Shown piece by piece: positions 26,276 through 33,078 of a stretch of 64,000 nucleotides of DNA. The notes beneath the pieces are model-generated. The model did no database searches and had not been told where the DNA came from. It was given only the letters and a program-made list of their open reading frames with translations. Source of the stretch: Deltaproteobacteria bacterium (GTDB lineage Bacteria; Desulfobacterota; Desulfobacteria; Desulfobacterales; UBA5852); assembly GCA_020444045.1 (NCBI GenBank), contig JAHLLS010000024.1, positions 1 through 64,000 on the forward strand. Reading direction: 5' to 3'. A program made the translations under genes and the position numbers. Positions within the stretch are counted from its first letter, which is position 1. Each line of letters begins with the position of its first letter.

Positions 26276-27226
26276 TCAATCGCCGGACCGTCCCTTTCCC
26301 ACAAGACCAGCGCCATCTGAACCCGTGGCCGCTACGACCGGGACGGCAATCGCTTTCAGCCGATTAAGGGCCACGATACTGGTGAGAACCGCAACACCGC
26401 CGCTCCAGAACCGCCAGGAGGCCGGATCACCCAAAAAGGCGATGCCGACGATTGCTGTGAAAATGACTTCACTGGACATGAACACCCCCCCTTCCCAACC
26501 CCGGCAATAGAAAAACCCTTGATTCATAAGGAGTTGCGCCGTCACCGAGGTGAAAACGATGCCGGGGATCATGGCCCATTCCATCGGCGTCGATGGCAAA
26601 GTAGGCTGCAGGGCGAACATGGGAGCCGTCACGAAAAAGCCCATGGTACAGAGATAGAGATAAATAATAACCGGGCCGTTCTGCTCCCGAAGCGTGCGGA
26701 TCAGGGTTACCGTCAGCCCTGCAAAAGCGCCGCCGATGAGGGCGATGACCTGGCCAAACGGTTCACCGCCGGGCTGGAAATCGAAAAGAATACCCACGCC
26801 GGCCAGCACGCCGACGATGCATACGATTTCGAGTTTGCCGACCCGCTCCCCATAGATAAAATAGGAAAAGACGGCTGAAAACGCCGGAAAGGAATAAAAA
26901 ATCACCAGCGCCGTGGAAATGGGCAGCCGTTGAATGGCCGTTACCATGCAGATAAAAGCGATGGAACCGGTGCCGCCCCGGATGAGGAGCAGGCGCGTAT
27001 TGTGTCCCCGGAACGGGTTGCGCCGGCGACCGAAAACCGCCACCAGTACCAGAATGCCGCCCGCAAAGCGGTAAAACCCGATGTCCCAGGCCGAAAAGGC
27101 CGGTCCCAGGAGTTTGACCTGGAGATTGAGCAGCGTATAGAGCATCGCGGAGGCCAGCATGAACAAGGGCCCCGCCACCGCCGCATCCATGTGTATGCGC
27201 CCAGCGCCGTTAAGGGAGGTATTCAT
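26276..27226 (-). CDS. EamA/DMT-superfamily permease
   Basis: A 316-residue inner-membrane protein with ten predicted helices arranged as two EamA repeats: FMLASAMLYTLLNLQVKLLG and YRFAGGILVLVAVFGRR in the first half, IALIGGAFAGLTVTLIRTLRE onward in the second. Members export metabolites such as amino acids or purines, or act as S-adenosylmethionine carriers; the substrate cannot be inferred. The ATG has a modest AGGG upstream. It follows no clear operon partner; the Lon-domain gene lies 75 bases downstream on the same strand. Confidence 0.88.
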   Translation of the reverse strand: MNTSLNGAGRIHMDAAVAGPLFMLASAMLYTLLNLQVKLLGPAFSAWDIGFYRFAGGILVLVAVFGRRRNPFRGHNTRLLLIRGGTGSIAFICMVTAIQRLPISTALVIFYSFPAFSAVFSYFIYGERVGKLEIVCIVGVLAGVGILFDFQPGGEPFGQVIALIGGAFAGLTVTLIRTLREQNGPVIIYLYLCTMGFFVTAPMFALQPTLPSTPMEWAMIPGIVFTSVTAQLLMNQGFFYCRGWEGGVFMSSEVIFTAIVGIAFLGDPASWRFWSGGVAVLTSIVALNRLKAIAVPVVAATGSDGAGLVGKGRSGD

Positions 27227-27353
27227 GTGAACCCTGTTTTGGAAGGCATGTCAGGGAATGAGGCTGCGGCGCCTACTCCGATGACAGTGATAAGATCAAC
27301 AAAATGACCTGTCCTTCATACACCCATTGATGGGCATATGGAAGGTGTCTAAA

Positions 27354-27374
27354 CGCCCGCTATTTTTACGGGCG
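27354..27374. repeat. Short perfect hairpin
   Basis: CGCCCG and CGGGCG arms of 6 bases around a 9-base loop, in the 269-base gap between the DMT permease and the TPR-like gene. No T-run follows on either strand, so a terminator role is not supported. Confidence 0.35.
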
Positions 27375-27495
27375 GCCAGTGGCATTGTCGAGGTTTTTTT
27401 TGGGTTATGCAAAGGACGTGCTGCCGCTCAACGGTTAAATGGCGCCTTGGATGGTATTCACCCCTTTGATGCCTTCCGGTCAAGATGGCTGGCCT

Positions 27496-27969
27496 TTAGA
27501 GCATATCCGTCATTGACAGCGGATTGCCGCCCTGCGACTGAAGCGTCATCAGTCTTTTAAGAGCCTGCCGGCGGAAAATTTTCTCCGGTTGCTGATCCAG
27601 AAGGTCCTGGATAACGGTTATGGCGCGTTGGTCATTGCCGACCGCCTCATATGTTCGACTCACCAGCAGCATGGCCTTGTGCTGCCAGGAGCCGTCCCTG
27701 GCGGCCGCCAATTCGAGACAAGAGCGCGCCTTTTCAATGTCGGCCTCCTGGTAGAACGCCACACCGATCCGGAATAGCTGATCTCCGGAAAGGCGATCCA
27801 GGTAACGAGGAAAATGGTCGCGCACCAGCCGCACCGCGCTTTGAAAGTCTCTGATGATGGTTGCCGCCAGCCGTTTTTGAAAACAAGCCTCTTCCGGTTG
27901 GGCATCATCGAAGTTGCACGTGAGGAGATGGCGTAGCGATGTCATGTTTTTCATGTCATGTTCAACCAT
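27496..27969 (-). CDS. TPR-like small protein
   Basis: A 157-residue soluble protein. Residues about 65-140 read as two tetratricopeptide-like helix pairs: LFRIGVAFYQEADIEKARSCLELAAARDG and AMLLVSRTYEAVGNDQRAITVIQDLLDQQPE. The N-terminal part (CNFDDAQPEEACFQKRLAATIIRDF) is not recognised. Probably a protein-protein interaction module. GGAG lies 11 bases before the ATG; an internal ATG six codons later is an alternative. No partner gene is adjacent. Confidence 0.65.
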   Translation of the reverse strand: MVEHDMKNMTSLRHLLTCNFDDAQPEEACFQKRLAATIIRDFQSAVRLVRDHFPRYLDRLSGDQLFRIGVAFYQEADIEKARSCLELAAARDGSWQHKAMLLVSRTYEAVGNDQRAITVIQDLLDQQPEKIFRRQALKRLMTLQSQGGNPLSMTDML

Positions 27970-28225
27970 ATCGAGGGATATCTCCGGTTTGTCTGAAGAA
28001 GAAATCTGAGACTACCCCCTAGGTTGCCCCGACCACCTAAAAGGTTCATGCCGATCAGACAAAAATCGCATCTTTCTGGCAATGACAGTGCTGACCACGC
28101 AGGAAACGCCGGGTTTAAACCGGAGGATTCGAATTGAAGCCGCTACCCCTCTTGGCGCGTTTTGCAGCTTCAGTTGACATGTGAAAATGGTTTGTGTCAG
28201 CGATGGCAAGCTGCTCCCAGGGCAT

Positions 28226-28256
28226 AAAAAAGGCAGAGCCTCAAAGAGGCTCTGCC
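28226..28256 (-). terminator. Rho-independent terminator after the micro-ORF pair
   Basis: On the minus strand GGCAGAGCC, a 7-base loop and GGCTCTGCC form a perfect 9-bp stem followed by TTTTTT. It lies about 105 bases downstream of the 30-residue ORF and would end the transcript carrying both small ORFs. Confidence 0.88.
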
Positions 28257-28361
28257 CGTTTCATCCTGCTGTCAGGATCTACTCTATTTCCACAAGGCGA
28301 CTCAGGTCAATTCAGTGGGTCATGCAAATCAGTGCCTTGGTATTGAAGCTCTGCCGTGTTC

Positions 28362-28454
28362 TCAGACCTTGCAGGTCGCATATTTGTTAACGTTTGTTAC
28401 ACAACTGTTAATATAGTAGCCGAGGATCGCGATGGTCAGTATGGTTCCTATCAT
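28362..28454 (-). CDS. 30-residue hydrophobic micro-protein
   Basis: ATG at 28454 preceded by GGGAGGTGACC, a near-perfect ribosome-binding site. The peptide starts MIGTILTIAILGYYINSC, a single membrane-spanning segment, then a short polar tail with a second cysteine and ends KYATCKV. It begins 17 bases after the stop of a 44-residue ORF, and a strong terminator follows, so this is a two-gene transcript. I do not recognise it. Small single-helix peptides of this size can be membrane regulators or type I-like toxins; no antisense RNA is evident. The reality of translation is supported by the site, not by homology. Confidence 0.6.
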   Translation of the reverse strand: MIGTILTIAILGYYINSCVTNVNKYATCKV

Positions 28455-28471
28455 GGTCACCTCCCGCAGGG

Positions 28472-28606
28472 TTAACCTGCTACGTCGATTCCCAAGTCAC
28501 AGCCCAGATGAGGGTCGGGTTTTTCACACTGGTGGTTCTGTGCCCGGGTATCCACATGACCTTCATTGTCGTCTTTGAAGTAGTCTTCAGTGCGCGTATT
28601 TTCCAT
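28472..28606 (-). CDS. 44-residue acidic micro-protein
   Basis: ATG at 28606 with GAGGAG seven bases upstream. The product is hydrophilic and acidic: MENTRTEDYFKDDNEGHV, then a part with two cysteines (NHQCEKPD and HLGCDLGI). It ends just before the ribosome-binding site of the 30-residue membrane peptide, so the two are probably co-translated from one short transcript closed by the terminator at 28226-28256. The His/Cys/Asp content could bind a metal, but this is a guess. No family recognised. Confidence 0.55.
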   Translation of the reverse strand: MENTRTEDYFKDDNEGHVDTRAQNHQCEKPDPHLGCDLGIDVAG

Positions 28607-28964
28607 GGTGTTTCTCCTCGCATGTTGTTTGGCTGACGTTTGCTTTCCTTCCTATGTGGTAGTTTAGCCACGAAATGGGACCTGGCAACCTGAGAGAAGT
28701 TGGGGTATTATTATAGGTATATACTATTATTTTGGCGCAAAGGACTTCTTAATGACGGGTGTGGAACGCTATCGTACGCTGATTTTCGAAGAAAAAGGAT
28801 GTTTCCTTTTCAGAATCCATCGAGTCTATCGAAAAAGATTGGGTGGGCCTATGGGCAATCCATTCTGTCTCACACAAAGACGCTAACAGGCTGCTGAACA
28901 ACGATTACGTATGGCGCGTTGGCGGCTTTGCGTGAGACGTTTTCCGGTTTCCGCGATCTTTCCT
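28607..28964. other. Upstream region of the micro-ORF transcript
   Basis: No gene seen. On the minus strand a TATAAT-like -10 box lies at 28715-28710 in an AT-rich stretch, about 105 bases before the 44-residue ORF. The matching -35 is poor (TTGCGC at long spacing), so this is a weak promoter candidate. Confidence 0.3.
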
Positions 28965-30617
28965 TTATTTGGACAAATCCGCGTAGGTCTGCCGCATATC
29001 GCGTTTCAAAATCTTGCCGGTGGGCGTTTTGGGGAGCGCTTCCACGAAGACGACATTTTTGGGCACCTTGAACCCGGCCAGCTCTTTTTTGCAGAGGGCG
29101 ACGATCTCCTCTTCGGTAATGGTTTCGCCCTGGCGCGGGACCACCACGGCCGTGACGGCTTCGACCCATTTGGGGTGCGGGGTGCCGATGACGGCCACTT
29201 CTTCCACGCGTTTGTCCAGATAGACGGCCTCTTCCACCTCGCGCGTGGAAACGTTTTCCCCGCCGGTCTTGATCATGTCCTTCTTGCGGTCCACCACGGT
29301 GATGTAGCGATCGTCGTCCAGCTCGCCGATATCGCCGGAATGGAACCAGCCGCCCTGCATGGCGGCCTCGGTTTTTTCGGGGTCCTTGAAATACATGATC
29401 ATGGCGTGGGGGCCCTTGCCGCAGATCTCTCCGGGCGTGCCCACGGCGTCGATCGGCTTGAAGTCGGCATCCTCCAGGCGGGTTTCCATGTTGAGCCCGG
29501 CCATCCCGGCGGAGCCCAGCTTGGCCAGGGCGTCTTCGGCCTTCAGGATGGTGTGGTAGGGCGCCAGTTCGGTCTGGCCGTAATAGTTGTAGACCTTGCA
29601 GCCGGGAAGGCGTTCCATGAGCTCCTTCAACACTTCCACCGGCATGATGGACGCGCCGTAGTAGCACTTGGTGAGGCAGGAGAGATCGTACTTGTCGAAA
29701 TCAGGATGGCGCAGAAGGCCAATCCAGACCGTGGGCGGGGCAAAGAACATGTTGGCCCGGTGGCGGTCGATGGTTTTCAGGATCTCACCGATGTCCGGCG
29801 CCATGAGGATGTTGGTGCCGCCGATATAGAAGGTGGGGTTCAAAAACACATCACGCTGGGCACAGTGGTAGATCGGCAGCGCATTCACGTTGATGTCGTT
29901 CGTGTCGTAGCCACCGTCGATGATCGCGCCCATGTATTGGGCCAGCAGGGCCTGGTTGCTGATAATGACGCCTTTGGGCAGGGACTCGGTGCCGCTGGTG
30001 TAGGTCATCTGGCAGGGATCCTCGATGTGCAGGATCACATCCGGCTGGGTGGCCGAAGCCTGTCCTACCCAGGCATCGAAGGCCAGAAAGCGATCGTCCA
30101 CCGGCGGCTGGCCGGCCCCCTGGTCGGACCACACCAGCTTTCCCACCGTGGGCATCTCGCCCAGGACGTCTGCCACCAGCCCGTAGAGGGCATCCTCAAT
30201 GATGAAGACCTTGCTCTCCGAGTGGTTGATGCAATAGGAGATGTCCGGCCCGCGCAGCAGGTAGTTGATGGCCAGGTAGACCGCCCCGATCTTGCAGCAG
30301 CCCAGCCAGGTCAGCACGTGGTGCAGGGTGTTATGGGCCAGGATGGCCACACGGTCGTACTTCTGTACTCCCAGTCCGGACAGGGCGTTGGCGGTGCGGT
30401 TGCAGGCCGCTTCCAGTTCGGCGTAGGTCAGGGAGATATCGCCGAAGATGACGGCCGTCTTATCGGGGTAATGGTAGGCCGTACGGCGCACCATGTCCGC
30501 GATCACCCACCGGTTGACCCCGTTGTAGCGGTCCATCAGGAATTCGAGATTTTCTTTGTTCAGGAGATTGAAGCGCGCTTTGTCCTCGTCGGTCATCGGT
30601 CGGGCACTGGTCTTCAT
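28965..30617 (-). CDS. AMP-forming acyl-CoA synthetase
   Basis: A 550-residue ATP-dependent acid:CoA ligase of the ANL superfamily, activating a fatty or aromatic acid through an acyl-adenylate. Motifs: YTSGTESLPKGVI (phosphate loop), YNYYGQTELAPY (A5-like), GWFHSGDIGELDDDRYITVVDRKKDMIKTGGENV (hinge and A8) and PKTPTGKILKRDMR with the catalytic lysine near the C-terminus. Full length. GGAGG precedes the ATG. A very long frame on the opposite strand of this gene is a codon-bias shadow. Chain-length preference is not determinable; no beta-oxidation genes are adjacent. Confidence 0.93.
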   Translation of the reverse strand: MKTSARPMTDEDKARFNLLNKENLEFLMDRYNGVNRWVIADMVRRTAYHYPDKTAVIFGDISLTYAELEAACNRTANALSGLGVQKYDRVAILAHNTLHHVLTWLGCCKIGAVYLAINYLLRGPDISYCINHSESKVFIIEDALYGLVADVLGEMPTVGKLVWSDQGAGQPPVDDRFLAFDAWVGQASATQPDVILHIEDPCQMTYTSGTESLPKGVIISNQALLAQYMGAIIDGGYDTNDINVNALPIYHCAQRDVFLNPTFYIGGTNILMAPDIGEILKTIDRHRANMFFAPPTVWIGLLRHPDFDKYDLSCLTKCYYGASIMPVEVLKELMERLPGCKVYNYYGQTELAPYHTILKAEDALAKLGSAGMAGLNMETRLEDADFKPIDAVGTPGEICGKGPHAMIMYFKDPEKTEAAMQGGWFHSGDIGELDDDRYITVVDRKKDMIKTGGENVSTREVEEAVYLDKRVEEVAVIGTPHPKWVEAVTAVVVPRQGETITEEEIVALCKKELAGFKVPKNVVFVEALPKTPTGKILKRDMRQTYADLSK

Positions 30618-30765
30618 GGAAAATCCTCCGCTGGATTAGATGGAATGAATGCCGCGGGCCCATCGCCTGCCAATGCAATGGGTGCCTATGCCGGGAATCT
30701 TATGCCGGGAGAACTTGGCATATTCCCGAAACTTTTAGCCCTCGCCGGTGAAACTGTCAAATGAT

Positions 30766-32130
30766 TTAGATTCCGGCAAGTTTCGGCAAGAGCGCAGCAG
30801 CGAAGCTCAATACAAAAAAGAACCCGCACATGTCGGTGACTGTTGTCAGCAGCGGGCTTGAAACAAGGGCCGGATCCAGTTTGAGGCGCTTGAGCAGAAG
30901 CGGCAACATGCCGCCGAGCAGGACGGATACCAGGGTGTTGGCTGCCAGCGCGCCGCCGACCACAACCCCGAGCCACGGGCTTCCTTTCCAAAAAAATGCC
31001 ACGCCTCCCAGCAGCAAACCGAGCACCAGCCCGTTGATGATGCCGACCTTGGCTTCCTTGGCCAGCACCCATAGTAATTCGCCCGGACGAACGAGCCCGA
31101 GGGCGAGTTCCCGCATGGATACCGCCACGGCCTGGTTGCCGGAACAGCCGCTCATGTCGCTGACCATGGGCAGGAAGACCGCCAGGGTAATGGCGGCGGC
31201 AAGGGTGTCCTGATATAGGGCAATGACACTGGCCGCAACGATATTGAGCACGATATTCATGCTCAACCATGACAGCCGGCGTCCGGAGCGGATGAGCAAA
31301 GGCATGGTGCGAAATTCCTCGCCGCCGATGATACCGCTCAAGCGCAGGAATGTTTTGGTTTTCTGCTTGCTGACCGCCTCCTCGACATCATCCGGCAGTA
31401 CCACCCCCACCAGCCGTTGCCCATCGTCCACGACCGGCACGCCGAAGAGATGATGCTCATCGAAGAATTCCCGCAACGCCCTGAGGGACGCCTTGTCCGA
31501 TACACAAAGGGGCGAGGGCAGCATGACCTGGGTAAGCCTTGTCTCCCGGTCAGGAAATAGCAAATCGTGAATGCGCAGCACGCCAGCCAGTTTTTCTTCC
31601 CGATCGATGACATAAAAATATTGGACATGATAGTCGGCATATTCACTTCGATGGGCCTGCAGGTCATCGAGCACGTTCTGGATCGTGTCGTCGACCCGGT
31701 AGGCCAGGAACTCGGAAATCATGATGCCGCCGGCGCAGTCCGTGGGATACTCCATCAGCATCCGGGCCTCGGCAGCTTCCGCCCGGTCCATTTTCGCCAG
31801 AATGGCCCGGCTGGCATCCGCATCCATTTCCCCCAGCACATCGGCAAGATGATCGCTGGAGAGTTCTTCCAAAATGGCCGCCGCCTGCTCCGATGGCATA
31901 TCCTCTACCATATCGGCGGCCTGGATTTCCGGGATGTCCTCGATCACATCGGCCGCATCTCCGGGGCTGAGTAGACCGAACAGGCCATGCTGCTCTTCTT
32001 CGCTCAAGCGGGATATGGTTCGGGCTGTCTCCGGCGGGCTGAGCGTTTCGATAAATTGCGTCACCGCATCGCCATTTCCCGCAGCAATGAGGTCACTGAG
32101 AATTTTCCAGGGGGGCAGCAGCGTGCTCAT
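30766..32130 (-). CDS. mgtE: Magnesium transporter MgtE
   Basis: A 454-residue Mg2+ channel/transporter with the usual order. An N-terminal helical superhelix (about residues 20-135; LSPGDAADVIEDIPEIQAADMVEDMP), a pair of CBS domains (about 140-260) that gate by cytosolic Mg2+, and five membrane helices follow. The helices include FLPMVSDMSGCSGNQAVAVSMRELALG, the conserved segment of the pore-lining region with the Asp that binds Mg2+. GAGG precedes the ATG. No partner genes needed. Confidence 0.95.
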   Translation of the reverse strand: MSTLLPPWKILSDLIAAGNGDAVTQFIETLSPPETARTISRLSEEEQHGLFGLLSPGDAADVIEDIPEIQAADMVEDMPSEQAAAILEELSSDHLADVLGEMDADASRAILAKMDRAEAAEARMLMEYPTDCAGGIMISEFLAYRVDDTIQNVLDDLQAHRSEYADYHVQYFYVIDREEKLAGVLRIHDLLFPDRETRLTQVMLPSPLCVSDKASLRALREFFDEHHLFGVPVVDDGQRLVGVVLPDDVEEAVSKQKTKTFLRLSGIIGGEEFRTMPLLIRSGRRLSWLSMNIVLNIVAASVIALYQDTLAAAITLAVFLPMVSDMSGCSGNQAVAVSMRELALGLVRPGELLWVLAKEAKVGIINGLVLGLLLGGVAFFWKGSPWLGVVVGGALAANTLVSVLLGGMLPLLLKRLKLDPALVSSPLLTTVTDMCGFFFVLSFAAALLPKLAGI

Positions 32131-32280
32131 AAAAAGCCTCTTATGAAGGGTTTTATTTCAGAGGTGGTATGTTTGATGCAGTCAATAGGGTTGATTAAGC
32201 CTGCCTCGAATAGGAAGGTTTAGGAGTCGAGGAATAAGTTCACCTGATACAGTTCCGCATCCGGCAAACATCCGAAGCAA

Positions 32281-32323
32281 GTGGGCATGCACGGGGCACA
32301 GGTGTTGCCCGCCAGATGCCCAC
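32281..32323. repeat. Nested perfect inverted repeat
   Basis: Outer arms GTGGGCAT / ATGCCCAC (8 bp) enclose inner arms GGGCA / TGCCC around CAGGTGT. It could fold as one 43-base hairpin with a bulge. It lies about 110 bases beyond the stop of the YdbL-like gene and lacks a T-run on either strand, so it may stabilise a 3' end or be a repetitive palindrome rather than an intrinsic terminator. Confidence 0.5.
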
Positions 32324-32429
32324 ATCCTTCCCGGCCAGGCTGTCGCCGGATTTCGTGCCGTGCGTGGGCATCGGCATCGACGTCAGTGTTAAAAGCAGGC
32401 GTCGAGCCCTTGGCCGACCCCGCCGCAAT

Positions 32430-32807
32430 CTATTTCTGAATCCAGTTGCCGTCGGGATTTTTGAAATATTCCCCGGCGGCCAGGTTCTCCTTCCACTTCA
32501 ACGCCGCTCGGGAGCCGACCTGCTCAACGGTCGCGCCGGTTTTTTTGGCAATGGCCGTGTACAGCGTGGTGCGATCGGCATTTTCCGCTGCCACAATATC
32601 GGCCCCGTCCCGGTTTGCCCCCACGAATTCCAGATAGCCCTGATAGGTTTCCCCGATCACCCCATTGGACTTGAGGGCCACGATTTCCGGCAGCCGAGCC
32701 TTCATGCGATCCTGGAGTTGGCCGGCCGAAGCCGCTGTGGAAAAAAACAGGGTAAGTGACAGTACGAATCCACCTATCATCAAAAGTGTGCACCGTGTTC
32801 GATTCAT
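32430..32807 (-). CDS. ydbL: YdbL-like DUF1318 periplasmic protein
   Basis: A 125-residue secreted protein with a signal peptide (ending AASA about residue 28). The DUF1318 core reads QLQDRMKARLPEIVALKSNGVIGETYQGYLEF, AADIVAAENADRTTLYTAIAKKTGATVEQVG and a closing GEYFKNPDGNWIQK. In E. coli YdbL is encoded with YdbH and YnbE, and helps YdbH-YnbE form an intermembrane bridge for phospholipid transport. The same three genes are adjacent here. GGAGG precedes the ATG. Confidence 0.9.
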   Translation of the reverse strand: MNRTRCTLLMIGGFVLSLTLFFSTAASAGQLQDRMKARLPEIVALKSNGVIGETYQGYLEFVGANRDGADIVAAENADRTTLYTAIAKKTGATVEQVGSRAALKWKENLAAGEYFKNPDGNWIQK

Positions 32808-32837
32808 GACGAATCCTCCGTGGGTCCCCAGCCGGTT

Positions 32838-33053
32838 TTACTGGCTGCTTCCCTGCTTTTGCCGGATGTCGTCGCCGGCCTCGAAAATGTCATCCAGATA
32901 GTTGTCCAGTTCCCGGTCGATCTTCACATTCACATCGATCGTGATGTGAATAGGTTTGACCTCGACCGGCGCCACTTCCACCTTGTGGCTGATGCAGGCT
33001 GACATTACCAGCAACAGCGCCAGCGGGGCCAAAAAGGGTTGCCAGTTGTGCAT
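32838..33053 (-). CDS. ynbE: YnbE-like outer-membrane lipoprotein
   Basis: A 71-residue lipoprotein. It has a signal with lipobox LVMSAC (Cys about residue 20), then EVKPIHITIDVNVKIDRELDNYLDDIF, the conserved beta-strand and helix of YnbE. In E. coli YnbE caps the outer-membrane end of the YdbH bridge. The start was set at the ATG at 33053 with GGAGGTG upstream; longer in-frame starts lie inside ydbH. It lies between ydbH and ydbL. Confidence 0.88.
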   Translation of the reverse strand: MHNWQPFLAPLALLLVMSACISHKVEVAPVEVKPIHITIDVNVKIDRELDNYLDDIFEAGDDIRQKQGSSQ

Positions 33054-33078
33054 GTCGCACCTCCGTCGGTTATTGAAA

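Noticed and set aside
28911..30764. 617-codon plus-strand open frame opposite the acyl-CoA synthetase
   Set aside because: It mirrors a well-supported enzyme gene, and its translation (runs of His, Gly, Asp, Val) is typical of the antisense of GC-rich codons. No start site or family.
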